In this document: in pieces, positions 21,818 to 34,553 of the stretch | Numbering within the stretch: the first letter of the stretch is position 1 | How the letters are laid out: each line of letters begins with the position of its first letter | Source of the DNA: Siphonodentalium dalli | Taxonomy: Eukaryota > Mollusca > Scaphopoda > Gadilida > Siphonodentaliidae | Length of the DNA: 64,000 nucleotides | Direction: 5' to 3' | Assembly: GCA_032622095.1 (NCBI GenBank) | Contig: CP136068.1 | Span: forward strand, 9,341,314-9,405,313 | Position numbers and translations under genes: made by a program | The notes under the pieces: generated by a model | Told to the model about the DNA's origin: nothing | Seen by the model: only the letters and a program-made list of their open reading frames with translations | The model's database searches: none

Positions 21818-24800
21818 TTGTGGGTCTTTACGAATGATATGTTGTGGGACTTTACGAATTATATGTTGTGGGACTTTACGAATGATATGTTGTGGGACTT
21901 TACGAATGATATGTTGTGGGACTTTACGAATGATATGTTGTGGGACTTTACGAATGATATGTTGTGGGACTTTACGAATGATATGTTGTGGGACTTTACA
22001 AATGATATGTTGTGGGACTTTACGAATGATATGTTGTGGGACTTTACGAATGATATGTTGTGGGACTTTACGAATGATATGTTGTGGGACTTTACGAATG
22101 ATATGTTGTGGGTCTTTACGAATGATATGTTGTGGGACTTTACGAATGATATGTTGTGGGACTTTACGAATGATATGTTGTGGGACTTTACGAATGATAT
22201 GTTGTGGGACTTTACGAATGATATGTTGTGGGACTTTACGAATGATATGTTGTGGGACTTTACGAATGATATGTTGTGGGTCTTTACGAATGATATGTTG
22301 TGGGACTTTACGAATGATATGTTGTGGGACTTTACGAATGATATGTTGTGGGACTTTACGAATGATATGTTGTGGGACTTTACGAATGATATGTTGTGGG
22401 ACTTTACGAATGATATGTTGTGGGACTTTACGAATGATATGTTGTGGGACTTTACGAATGATATGTTGTGGGTCTTTACGAATGATATGTTGTGGGACTT
22501 TACGAATGATATGTTGTGGGACTTTACGAATGATATGTTGTGGGACTTTACGAATGATATGTTGTGGGACTTTACGAATGATATGTTGTGGGACTTTACG
22601 AATGATATGTTGTGGGACTTTACGAATGATATGTTGTGGGACTTTACGAATGATATGTTGTGGGACTTTACGAATGATATGTTGTGGGACTTTACGAATG
22701 ATATGTTGTGGGACTTTACGAATGATATGTTGTGGGACTTTACGAATGATATGTTGTGGGACTTTACGAATGATATGTTGTGGGACTTTACGAATGATAT
22801 GTTGTGGGACTTTACGAATGATATGTTGTGGGACTTTACGAATGATATGTTGTGGGTCTTTACGAATGATATGTTGTGGGACTTTACGAATGATATGTTG
22901 TGGGACTTTACGATATGTTGTGGGTCTTTACGAATGATATGTTGTGGGTCTTTACGAATGATATGTTGTGGCTCATACGTCTTTACGAATGATATGTTGT
23001 GGGACTTTACGAATGATATGTTGTGGGTCTTTACGAATGATATGTTGTGGGACTTTACGAATGATATGTTGTGGGACTTTACGAATGATATGTTGTGGGA
23101 CTTTACGAATGATATGTTGTGGGACTTTACGAATGATATGTTGTGGGACTTTACGAATGATATGTTGTGGGACTTTACGAATGATATGTTGTGGGACTTT
23201 ACGAATGATATGTTGTGGGACTTTACGAATGATATGTTGTGGGACTTTACGAATGATATGTTGTGTGACTTTACGAATGATATGTTGTGGGACTTTACGA
23301 ATGCTATGTTGTGGGACTTTACGAATGATATGTTGTGGGACTTTACGAATGATATGTTGTGGGACTTTACGAATGATATGTTGTGGGACTTTACGAATGA
23401 TATGTTGTGGGACTTTACGAATGATATGTTGTGGGACTTTACGAATGATATGTTGTGGGACTTTACGAATGATATGTTGTGGGACTTTACGAATGATATG
23501 TTGTGGGACTCTATGATATGTTGTGGGACTTTACGAATGATATGTTGTGGGACTTTACGAATGATATGTTGTGGGACATTACGAATGATATGTTGTGGGT
23601 CTTTACGAATGATATGTTGTGGGACTTTACGAATGATATGTTGTGGGACTTTACGAATGATATGTTGTGGGACTTTACGAATGATATGTTGTGGGTCTTT
23701 ACGAATGATATGTTGTGGGACTTTACGAATGATATGTTGTGGGACTTTACGAATGATATGTTGTGGGACTTTACGAATGATATGTTGTGGGACTTTACGA
23801 ATGATATGTTGTGGGACTTTACGAATGATATGTTGTGGGTCTTTACGAATGATATGTTGTGGGACTTTACGAATGATATGTTGTGGGACTTTACGAATGA
23901 TATGTTGTGGGACTTTACGAATGATATGTTGTGGGACTTTACGAATGATATGTTGTGGGACTTTACGAATGATATGTTGTGGGTCTTTACGAATGATATG
24001 TTGTGGGACTTTACGAATGATATGTTGTGGGACTTTACGAATGATATGTTGTGGGACTTTACGAATGATATGTTGTGGGACTTTACGAATGATATGTTGT
24101 GGGACTTTACGAATGATATGTTGTGGTACTTTACGAATGATATGTTGTGGGACTTTACGAATGATATGTTGTGGGACTTTACGAATGATATGTTGTGGGA
24201 CTTTACGAATGATATGTTGTGGGACTTTACGAATGATATGTTGTGGGACTTTACGAATGATATGTTGTGAGACTTTACGAATGATATGTTGTGGGACTTT
24301 ACGAATGATATGTTGTGGGACTTTACGAATGATATGTTGTGGGACTTTACGAATGATATGTTGTGGGACATTACGAATGATATGTTGTGGGACTTTACGA
24401 ATGATATGTTGTGGGACTTTACGAATGATATGTTGTGGGACTTTACGAATGATATGTTGTGGGACTTTACGAATGATATGTTGTGGGACTCTATGATATG
24501 TTGTGGGACTTTACGAATGATATGTTGTGGGACTTTACGAATGATATGTTGTGGGTCTTTACGAATGATATGTTGTGGGACTTTACGAATGATATGTTGT
24601 GGGACTTTACGAATGATATGTTGTGGGACTTTACGAATGATATGTTGTGGGACTTTACGAATGATATGTTGTGGGTCTTTACGAATGATATGTTGTGGGT
24701 CTTTACGAATGATATGTTGTGGGACTTTACGAATGATATGTTGTGGGACTTTACGAATGATATGTTGTGGGACTTTACGAATGATATGTTGTGGGACTTT

Positions 24801-26534
24801 ACGAATGATATGTTGTGGGACTTTACGAATGATATGTTGTGGGACTTTACGAATGATATGTTGTGGGACTTTACGAATGATATGTTGTGGGACTTTACGA
24901 ATGATATGTTGTGGGACTTTACGAATGATATGTTGTGGGACTTTACGAATGATATGTTGTGGGACTTTACGAATGATATGTTGTGGGACTTTACGAATGA
25001 TATGTTGTGGGACTTTACGAATGATATGTTGTGGGACTTTACAAATGATATGTTGTACGAATGATATGTTGTGGGACTTTACGAATGATATGTTGTGGGA
25101 CTTTACGAATGATATGTTGTGGGACTTTACGAATGATATGTTGTGGGACTTTACGAATGATATGTTGTGGGACTTTACGAATGATATGTTGTGGGACTTT
25201 ACGAATGATATGTTGTGGGACTTTACGAATGATATGTTGTACGAATGATATGTTGTGGGACTTTACGAATGATATGTTGTGGGACTTTACGAATGATATG
25301 TTGTGGGACTTTACGAATGATATGTTGTGGGACTTTACGAATGATATGTTGTGGGACTTTACGAATGATATGTTGTGGGACTTTACGAATGATATGTTGT
25401 GGGACTTTACGAATGATATGTTGTGGGACTTTTCGAATGATATGTTGTGGGACTTTACGAATGATATGTTGTGGGACTTTACGAATGATATGTTGTGGGA
25501 CTTTACGAATGATATGTTGTGGGACTTTACGAATGATATGTTGTGGGACTTTACGAATGATATGTTGTGGGACTTTACGAATGATATGTTGTGGGACTTT
25601 ACGAATGATATGTTGTGGGACTTTACGAATGATATGTTGTGGGACTTTACGAATGATATGTTGTGGGACTTTACGAATGATATGTTGTGGGACTTTACGA
25701 ATGATATGTTGTGGGACTTTACGAATGATATGTTGTGGGACTTTACGAATGATATGTTGTGGGACTTTACGAATGATATGTTGTGGGACTTTACGAATGA
25801 TATGTTGTGGGACTTTACGAATGATATGTTGTGGGACTTTACGAATGATATGTTGTGGGACTTTACGAATGATATGTTGTGGGACTTTACGAATGATATG
25901 TTGTGGGACTTTACGAATGATATGTTGTGGGACTTTACGAATGATATGTTGTGGGACTTTACGAATGATATGTTGTGGGACTTTACGAATGATATGTTGT
26001 GGGACTTTACGAATGATATGTTGTGGGACTTTACGAATGATATGTTGTGGGACTTTACGAATGATATGTTGTGGGACTTTACGAATGATATGTTGTGGGA
26101 CTTTACGAATGATATGTTGTGGGACTTTACGAATGATATGTTGTGGGACTTTACGAATGATATGTTGTGGGACTTTACGAATGATATGTTGTGGGACTTT
26201 ACGAATGATATGTTGTGGGACTTTACGAATGATATGTTGTGGGACTTTACGAATGATATGTTGTGGGACTTTACGAATGATATGTTGTGGGACTTTACGA
26301 ATGATATGTTGTGGGTCTTTACGAATGATATGTTGTGGGACTTTACGAATGATATGTTGTGGGACTTTACGAATGATATGTTGTGGGTCTTTACGAATGA
26401 TATGTTGTGGGACTTTACGAATGATATGTTGTGGGACTTTACGAATGATATGTTGTGGGACTTTACGAATGATATGTTGTGGGACTTTACGAATGATATG
26501 TTGTGGGACTTTACGAATGATATGTTGTGGGACT
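21818..26534. repeat. 4.7-kb minisatellite of 24-bp units (about 196 units)
   Basis: The unit starts GATATGTTGTGGGACTTT and ends ACGAAT. Because 24 is divisible by 3 and most frames lack stops, very long frames appear in several registers: FTNDMLWD and MICCGTLR on plus, SHNISFVK on minus. There is no start context, no flanking exon, and several frames are equally open, so I do not call a gene. Variant units (GGGTC for GGGAC, GACATT, a shortened CTATGATATG unit near 23510 and 24490, and TTGTACGAATG deletions near 25053 and 25237) recur at fixed spacings, showing amplification of multi-unit blocks. Confidence 0.95.
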
Positions 26535-27655
26535 GTTTCTGGTTCGTGAGACTTTTTGAAAGTCCCACACTTTTAGTATATATTATCTCAGTATTAAGTA
26601 TCACAAACATATGGATTCAGACAAAAGTCCCAGTACCCTAAAATGGACATCTTTTGAGATGGGCATTATTGTACACTCCTGGACAGATACCTTATTTATG
26701 TGAGTCTTCAAAAAGTCCCATAAACCGGTGTAAGTCCCAGAACATGCTTGGTAAATTTTGAATCCCCCCAAGTTGGTACATGTGTAGGAGTTATGGCGCC
26801 CTTTTTGCGCCATTTGTTTTTTGGTTTCGGGGTGATAAAATTCGTTTTTAGATCTTCAGTCGCCTTATAACTTGGTATTTTGTGGTTTAGTCCCAGCAGA
26901 GGCAGTTCATAAGTCCCATAATTCTTGTCGAAGGTCACACAAACTGGAGATCCCACAACTACCATTTCGTCGGTTAATATAGTCGTCTTATAATGTGTAA
27001 TGGACATTACTTTAGAAAATGTGTGAAAAATGTCATATTAGTGTGAAAATAACCATGACTTTCAGTCGATATTTTCATTACCGGTAGGGATTCATGTAGG
27101 GGGTATAGGGGTGTGGAGGGGTATCGGGTGACACAATCACGTTACGTTAAGGGTGTAACAAAAAAATATCACATCACTTTACGGGGGTGTAATAATAAAT
27201 ATACTGTCACACAAGTTGACACAACAATCATACTCTGGGTTAACGCAGTAACATTCTACATTTACCAAATATGCATAAACATGATAGACATACCCATAAA
27301 TTAACCGTTAATGACTTCAAACTACCTGCCATGTTGCCTCGGGCGACCATCAATATGTTATTAATTCCCCAAATTTTCCACTGGATGCGCTTATTTATAT
27401 ATAATCGAATGATACGTCACGCCTGGCGGCAAAAACTAATTTCATATATCAGTTCTGCACTTAGGTGTCTGTCCTTATCTATGATGCACAAACCACAACG
27501 AGATCTAGGGGCTAGACAGAGACGACATTTAACGTTTCCAAATTGGAATGGCATTTTGTGGCAGAAAGGGTCAGGTTTTTTACTATCTTTTCAACTTTTC
27601 GGTGAACAAATAACGGACCAGTCTATCGCGCGAAATTCGGCAACAACTGTCTGAA
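26535..27655. other. Flank with scattered AAGTCCCA words; no gene
   Basis: AAGTCCCA or TAGTCCCA occurs about six times between 26566 and 26915. It is the reverse complement of TGGGACTT, the most conserved word of the neighbouring minisatellite. A 127-codon plus frame (27271-27654) has no recognisable domain. No other feature seen. Confidence 0.5.
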
Positions 27656-27885
27656 TACATTAATGCCCAAAGTAATTGACCACTTAACCACAGCAGAATT
27701 ATGGGTAATTTTTCAGGATTTAGTCGGAAATATGGCTTGTTGCCATATTTTTCCCCGAAATGAAATCATTAAAAACATCTTGGATTTAAAAATAGCTCGC
27801 CGAGAGCTTTCCGACTAAATCCTGAAAAATTACCCATAATTCTGCTGCTGTGGTTAAGTGGTCAATTACTTTGGGCATTACTGTA
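27656..27885. mobile_element. Palindromic MITE family C, copy 1 (altered loop)
   Basis: TA-bounded, with ATTAATGCCC...GGGCATTACTG ends and arms containing CCACAGCAGAATTATGGG. The loop side holds about 45 foreign bases (27752-27793) that reverse-complement 29410-29465, in place of the usual GGAAAGCTCTC turn. Confidence 0.85.
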
Positions 27886-28734
27886 TCTAGTTTATGGATG
27901 TAAAAGTATATTTTAACGAAAGCTTTTCGTCTCAAAGAAGATATAACTGCTTAGTGAATGTAAATTGCTATCTAACTGTCATCTGTCATTGTGTTTGCGA
28001 CTCTCGAGTCTGTTTGTTGGCGCACACTGAATATTTCTTGTTGAACAGACAGCCGCAAAAATCTGAAAAAAAAGTAGTAACCTGACCATTTTTGTGGAGC
28101 ATTGAGTTTTCTCGTGAACCCCGGTACGACGGACGGCCAGACAAACAGATGGACGAAATGACAATCCAGTATATACCCGGGAGTCATCCTAAAGAGCCAT
28201 GTGAAGTTTGGGGTCAATTGGATGTACATCTTGGCTGGAGGCCATGCCTAAAGGAATCACTGAAATGGTTTCCCATAGATGAGTCAGGGACGCCGGAATC
28301 ACCGAAGGGCAAGGGGGCAAATCAATCAGGTGGGCACCTTTAGTGTGCCCACTGGTCTCCCCTGACGACAGTGATAACGTACGTTCAGCCATATTCACTG
28401 AATTGAAGACTGCGGGCCACTCAGTGATGTTTTCCCAGCTAGATTGACACCAACTGATCATGAAAATGGAGGAAAAAAAGAAGAAGAAAAAACATTGGTC
28501 ATGCGTTCACAAAAATACATTCCCCTATTAATTTACCAGTTTGAATTATTTAGATATGATGTAGAAATCAAATAAACAAGATTTAATCCTGTTTCATCCC
28601 TTGATAACGTGTCACATGTATATATTAGGTGAATGCCATTTTTCAGTTACTTTCACAAGTGATATTCCACGGTACACTCGCTCCCCGAAGACATTTAGTT
28701 CCCCGATTCCTAAGTATCTAGTGATGGAAATTGT
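27886..28734. other. Unannotated stretch
   Basis: Frames of 60-90 codons on both strands have no recognisable domain. Nothing else supported. Confidence 0.35.
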
Positions 28735-29480
28735 AAAATCCAAAATGGCTGGCGGCAGCCATCTTTTTTAATCGATAGCTGCCATATAGAAGTGTATGAT
28801 CATCAACATTCCTGCAGGTATAGTTTCAAAGAATTTTCCAATAAATTTCCGCTGCAAGGTGTACCGATGGATTCATATGTGAAATCCAATCTATTTGGAA
28901 ACATTTGATGGCTCCCATCTCGTGATCACCAAATACCAATATAAAGTTTAGTGACGATCGGATGAGGGATGTAGCCTGTAGGTTGTGCCGAAGGATTTGG
29001 TCATGCAATGAGTAAAATCCAAAATGGCAGCCAGCGGCCTTGTTTTTCATCGAATATCGTTCAAATTCGACAGCTCCCAACTAGTCGGATAATTTTCAAT
29101 ACAATTTGAAATCCAAGAAGGCTGCTGGAGGCCATGATTTTTAAAAAAATTTGTGGAAAAAAAATATGGCTCCCTTCTTGAGGTCACCCGAAGATCTATA
29201 TGGGGTTTGATGACGATAGTATGAGGGATGTTGGCTGTAGGGTGTGCCGGTCGAAGGATTTAGTCATGCAAAGCATAAAACCCAAGATGGCCGCTGCCGG
29301 TGGCATCGTTCAAATTCGATAGCTCCCATCTAGAGATGATCCTAAAAATGCATGCCTATAAATTTTCAAAATCCAGACAACGGGGTGTGTTCGTGTCTCT
29401 CCACTCCGAGGATTAAATTTTTTAAATCCAAGATGTTTTTAATGATTTCATTTCGGGGGAAAAATTGATGGCTCCCATTT
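28735..29480 (+). repeat. Diverged tandem repeat (about three copies, 250-300 bp)
   Basis: Recurring words in order: ATGGCTCCCATCT, GATGACGATAGTATGAGGGA or GACGATCGGATGAGGGA, TGTAGGGTGTGCCG, GGATTTGGTCATGCAA, AAATCCAAAATGGC. The copies are well diverged. No coding capacity. Confidence 0.65.
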
Positions 29481-29757
29481 AGATGTTATTCCAAAGATCT
29501 ATACATTGGGGGGGGGGGGGGAGAGTCCTACTGAATCCACAAAAAGGAAATTTCATGCGTGAAATAACACAAGAAATAAAATGTCAGACTGGTAAATGTT
29601 ATGTTTTTGAAAGTTTTCAAACCTGTTACCAGTGGGAAGTACAGGTACATACATGTATGTCGATTTAGGCCAAAATGAGATAAGGGGTCTTGGACATGTA
29701 AAGCCGAAATTCAAACATCAACACGTCCACACTAAATATCAATTGGGAAGTTCTAAC

Positions 29758-30189
29758 TTAAAGGTACTCAATCCGATCAGACGGTCCACATATCATTAAG
29801 ATACAACAACAACATTTCTTAAAAATAGGCTTTAGTTATCAGAATCGATTTTTGCAACAAAATAATGTTAACCACTGTCAACTATGATATAAAATTTCCC
29901 TAAACTTGTTATTTATCAACATTTTGTTCAACAAAATATGGCCGTATTATCACTAAGGTATAAAAAAAAATGGCCTTATTACCACTTGATTTTAGAGTTA
30001 TCCATCTTCATCCGCAATTTTATCCGAGACCGTCCATTTGACCTCGTGTTTTTGGGCCACATATAATTGCACATCTCAAGAAATAACAAACTTAAAAAAT
30101 TTATATCTGATTGCTCTGAGCTTTGATGGGTTGGTTCCTTGACTCGAATCAAATATTTAGGAGAGTTAATTCGGATAATGCATCTTTAA
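29758..30189 (+). mobile_element. MITE family A, copy 3 (uninterrupted reference copy)
   Basis: Runs from TTAAAGGTACTCAATCCGAT to AATTCGGATAATGCATCTTTAA. It is the most complete copy and serves as the unoccupied comparison for the nested insertion in copy 4. No ORF. Confidence 0.85.
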
Positions 30190-30324
30190 GACAGAATGTC
30201 AAGAATTCTCAACTTGATTGTTATAATGTACTCTTACATACATTTATACGCATAGGTGAGATATAAAATGGATATACAATCTTAAACCCATTGAATATAT
30301 GTAGTTGAAACCAAATATAGCAAA

Positions 30325-30655
30325 TGTATATATACTGTACACTAAATCCGGCCATTCATGGGACCATATCCTTTTATACTCAACAGAATTATGCAACAAA
30401 TGAATGATTTTGAGCCATAGATTAGTGCAAAATACACTATTGTGCAAACAACATGGCAATGATAATGAAAATCAATTTATGACTCATAATTTCATTTTCA
30501 TTATAAGTACATGTTGTTTTAGATCCTTCATAAAGTAAATGAGTGTATTTTGCACTCATCTATGGCTCAAATTCATTCACTTGTTGCATATATTCTGTTG
30601 AGTAAAAAAGGAGAGGTCCCAAATATGGCCGGATTTAGTGTAGAGTACCCCTTTA
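30325..30655. mobile_element. Foldback MITE family H, copy 2
   Basis: Arms carry ACACTAAATCCGGCCA, TTTTATACTCAACAGAAT, GCAACAAATGAATGA and the inverse set; the right end is AGTACCCCTTTAA. The left TTAAAG end is degraded. Confidence 0.8.
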
Positions 30656-31125
30656 AACCCATTGAATACACCTAGTTAAAATCTAACAACAGCTGATTAA
30701 TTCATAACCTGAAAAATGATATGGAGGGAGTAATGAAAATTAACCAAATCGTCACGAGCAACTGGTCCTAGATTATTGTACATATCTGCACTACCTTAAC
30801 AAAGTTACTATTGAACAAAGCAAACAGGGGGAACAAAATGTCAACACCACAGACCGCGTCAATCAGATTCTTATTTACACAGAGATAAAGGCTACTCTCT
30901 GGGTAGAGAATACTTGGGTATGGGCAGCCGAGACTAAGTCAGCAAAGACCCGGCGATCCAGTTCATAATACTAGCTGTGTAGTCTGTACACACCCCTGGT
31001 TAAGTGGTCATGCTGAATTGGTATGATGCTGGTACGACAAACTGATGCTGTTACATCTTCTAAAGTTGTCATTTCATGGCCTTTGGCTAATACAAGCAAC
31101 TTGAGAAAATGCTCTAGTGTCTGCA
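30656..31125. other. Unannotated stretch with a low-copy repeat
   Basis: About 30985-31055 resembles 4965-5045 (TTAAGTGGTCATGCTGAA, ATGATGCTGGTACGAC). No gene supported. Confidence 0.4.
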
Positions 31126-31977
31126 TTAAAGGTACTCAATCTGATCAAATGGTCTCCATATCATCAGGATACAACAACAACATTTCTCCAAAATACGCTT
31201 TAGTTATCTGAATCGATTAATTGCAACAAAATAATGCTGACCACTGTCAACTATGGGATCAAATTTCCCAAAACATGTTATTTATCAATATTTTGTTCAA
31301 CGAAATATGGCCGTATTATCACTTGAGTATCATAAGAATTGGGCGTATTAGGCCAAAAAAAAAAAAACACTTTGTTTCCGATACCCTGCCTGGCTGAGAT
31401 TTTCTTGCCTGCCTCAAATTTTGTTTTCAATTTTCTCCAGAAGGCTAGTCAAAAGTTACCTGTTAGAGTGTCAATGTGAATATTTATTGTTTTTTCCCCA
31501 ATCCCGAAAGCAAAAATAAGTCAGTTATTGGTAGAGATCATACTGCAGTGTGAATGACAGCATGTTTTTACTCAATGCTTGGCTCATTTTCAATGCACAT
31601 TGATCTACCATATTCCATGGGGCTGTAACTACACTATTATATCACTTACAATGTACGGCTGAAAGGTTTAAAAAAAAAATCCCTGCCTGCCTGTGGAAAA
31701 TTATCCCATTGTTATCGGAAACAGAGAAGTTTTTTGTTTTGGCCTTACCACTTGATTTTAGAGATATCCATCTTCATCGGCAATTTTGTCCGAGACTGCC
31801 CATTTGACGACTTTTTCTGGGCCACAAATAATTACTCAGAAATAACAAACTTCAAAAATCGATATCTGATTGCTCTGAGCTTTGATGGGTGGGTTCCTCA
31901 ACTCGAAGCAAATATTTTTGACCCCAAGCCAAAGAAATAGTAATTTAGGAGTGTTAATTCGGATAATCCATCTTTAA
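31126..31977 (+). mobile_element. MITE family A, copy 4, interrupted by a Harbinger-like insertion
   Basis: Ends TTAAAGGTACTCAATC and AATCCATCTTTAA. Left part 31126-31350 and right part 31745-31977 join to the uninterrupted layout of copy 3; the extra 394 bases are the element at 31351-31744. Confidence 0.85.
31351..31744. mobile_element. Harbinger-like MITE (family K) nested in family A
   Basis: Terminal inverted repeats of about 33 bp, starting GGCCAAAA and containing GTTTCCGATA, flanked by TTA on both sides (31348-31350 and 31745-31747). A TTA duplication with GG-starting termini is the signature of PIF/Harbinger elements. No transposase frame. Confidence 0.75.
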
Positions 31978-32095
31978 ATATTTATGAACATATATATTTT
32001 TTAATATTTCAATCAAGGCTGCCCGGTGTTTGTATAACAACAGGAATAGTCACTCTGATTGTTGTGAAGGATTGCAACAACCAAAAGTGTCATTA

Positions 32096-32463
32096 TTAAA
32101 GGCATATTATGGACTTGTTCAGCTGCGTGAAACTGATAAGTTACTACTCAGGTGCTATACCAACTGGGGGAATGTAGCATTTAACTAACATCGCAGAAAA
32201 TCTTTAAAAAATCAACCATACCACTCCACAGAAATCATCATCTGAACTATGCTTAATTGTTGATATTTACATCTCGATTTGGGATGTAACAATCAGCAAT
32301 AAACTAACGCAAATTATTTCGCCATTGAGAATCATTGTATTTAATATATAAGAATCACGTGTGCTGTAAATTTGGATTAATATCCGTAAAAATAACTACT
32401 TTGAGCAAGATTATTCTCCATTTCTATTTGACCATCCGACCGGAGTGTATCACATAACTTTAA
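32096..32463 (-). mobile_element. MITE family B, copy 4 (reverse orientation)
   Basis: Reverse complement reads TTAAAGTTATGTGATACACTCC ... CAAGTCCATAATATGCCTTTAA with all internal family B landmarks. No ORF. Confidence 0.85.
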
Positions 32464-33371
32464 ACATTTTACAACATATTTGTTGCTGAAAGTTTTATAA
32501 ATAATGATGCATAATCCGATAAAACACCCCTAAATTGCTATTTGAATTTTTAGTTGGGAAACCCACCCATCAAAGCTCAGAGTTATTAGATATAATTTTT
32601 TTAAATCTGTTATTCGGCACCTGGTGAAAAACAGTTGACTTCTTACAGAAATAGTACCAGTGTATACTGGGTATCTTCCCTCCCACCCTGGGTATTTAAA
32701 CAAATTCTTGTCATTTCATACCATAATAATATAAAATAAGTACAAAACAAAATTATCATGGTGGGGGGGGGGGAGGGGGGGGGGAGGGGAGATACCCAGG
32801 GTGGATATTGTGGTATACCGGCATGCGCGCGCGCCGTGACACAAGGTCACTGCTCGATATACGATCAGTGCATCGGTGGTGATCGCAAATTAATCCAGAA
32901 TGAAATGATGATGATATTTATCATCAACAAGAATATGATAGTTGACGTGCAGATACATGCATTATACTTATTTATCACATAATTTGGCCATAAAAGCAGT
33001 TTCATAATTATCGGTAATAGACACGTTTAATATCAGCGCGTGCGATGACGTCACGGCGTTCTTCAAATAACTTGCGATCGCTGTAGTTTATGATTGTTGT
33101 TTTCGATGAATATTTCGCGTTGCTTCGGGTTTATTTGATTATGTGATAAAAGGTATCTCACACTCGTCCTATTTTATACGTAATTTATCAACCTCGTCCT
33201 CTAAATTCTATTTGAGCCTCGGTAAACCTCGGCTCAAATCGAATTTAGTGAACTCGGTTGATAAATTCCGTATAAAATAGAAACTCATGTGAGATCCTCT
33301 ATTTATTACATGATCCTTCCCTTATTTCATTCAATAAACCCATTCTATAAATTGTGATATTAAACCTTCGT
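32464..33371. other. Unannotated stretch with G tract and a foldback
   Basis: A G-rich tract at 32763-32788 sits between inverted GTATACTGGGTATCTTCC/GAGATACCCAGGGTGG words. At 33150-33306 an imperfect foldback has arms GTATCTCACACTCG/CATGTGAGATCC and ATTTTATACGTAATTTATC/GATAAATTCCGTATAAAAT. No gene supported. Confidence 0.5.
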
Positions 33372-34025
33372 TTAAAGGGGTACTGTACCCTAATTTCAAT
33401 AAATTTCCGGTGACCATAGCGATCTAATATCAATATTATATTTTTAAATAACTAATTTGAGTCGACAATGTCTACTGAAAACGTTCCGGTTAACAGGCTA
33501 TCACAAAAGTAAAATTGAATTATTTAATATAAAATCATTTATGGCTGGAGTCATAAAATGGCGAATTATGCCAGTATGAGTTACCGTTCTTGAAATCGTA
33601 TTGGTCGAGTGTCTTTTATCGACGGCCATTCGCGAACATTATTGAGTTGCAAACATAACATGTTACCTGCAAAAGGAAGGCCCGCTATAACCGATTCGGA
33701 AAAAAGGAGAAAGAAACAAGAGTCATAAAGCGTCAATTATTTTTATAGGGAGTGAGATTGTTTGATGGAAGAGATTGGATTCATCAATTGAAGCTGTGAA
33801 CAATGAACTTCCGGTTCTTCCTGCGACCTGAGTCTTCTCCGGTGAAGGTCAAAAACATGACGCGTAATTTGAAATCGTAATATTTTTTTTTCCAAGATCA
33901 ATATTTTCTTCGCTAAATTAAGTTTATACGAAACTCATATAACACGAACACAATCTAACTTGAAAGTTATTTCAATGGGAGTAAATAAAAAAAATTGTCT
34001 ATTCCTGTGTACAGTACCACTTTAA
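33372..34025. mobile_element. TTAA-bounded element, family P
   Basis: Begins TTAAAGGGGTACTGTACCCT and ends TGTACAGTACCACTTTAA: about 18-bp imperfect inverted termini ending in TTAA. Single copy in the window, with no coding capacity; the interior is unrelated to the other families. Confidence 0.65.
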
Positions 34026-34127
34026 TAACAGGAAATAGTGTCAGGTGACATTTGGCTTTCGGTTTGTCATCTGTTTAATTCCGTGTCTAAAAATACTATG
34101 GCTTCAGATATTTTTCAAATAAATTAT

Positions 34128-34240
34128 AATAAACTAGCCGATGAGCCCGACGTTGTCCCGGCTATTCAAAAACCAAATTTCAAGTCGATAGCTCTACCCA
34201 GCCCGACGTTGTCCGTGCTATTCAAAAACCAAATTTCATC
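34128..34240 (+). repeat. Fragment of the ACTAGC composite repeat
   Basis: Starts AACTAGCCGATGAGCCCGAC, with a partial tandem duplication of GACGTTGTCC...CTATTCAAAAACCAAATTTC. Matches the head of the array units at 11389-13440. Confidence 0.85.
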
Positions 34241-34297
34241 ATGCTGGTTACATGTAAACATACTATGTGTTTATATTTGTGAAAACACTTATTGGGG

Positions 34298-34553
34298 AAT
34301 TCCAATTTGAATTAGGAATCACCATATATGGAAGTTGTAAACCACACTGCGTTTGTCAGTCAAACCATCAAAATTTTTTTTATTATAGGACTTTTTTGGC
34401 AAATATGATATCGTGCTTGGTATCATTGTGAGTATTTATTGGTAATACACAAATTTGGATAACTAAATCGGCTTTTGGTGAAATTTCGTTCTTGTTGTAA
34501 CTGGATGAGACGGGGACCATCAAATTGGATTGTGTACCTTTAAAACTGTGATA
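34298..34553 (+). mobile_element. Repeat family J, copy 1 (uninterrupted)
   Basis: GGAATTCCAATTTGAATTAG ... GAGTATTTATTGGTAATAC ... CGGCTTTTGGTGAAATTTCG ... GTGTACCTTTAA. The same sequence at 51501-52052 is split by an insertion, so this copy is the unoccupied site. The right end is TTTAA, and the last 60 bases are tandemly repeated just downstream (34566-34625). Confidence 0.75.

Noticed and set aside
21767-26641. Very long open frames (up to 909 codons) in the 24-bp array
   Set aside because: They arise because the unit is 24 bases and lacks stops. Several frames on both strands are equally open, and there is no splice, start or domain evidence.
27271-27654. 127-codon plus-strand frame
   Set aside because: No recognisable motif, no splice-consistent boundaries, and it stops at a MITE border.
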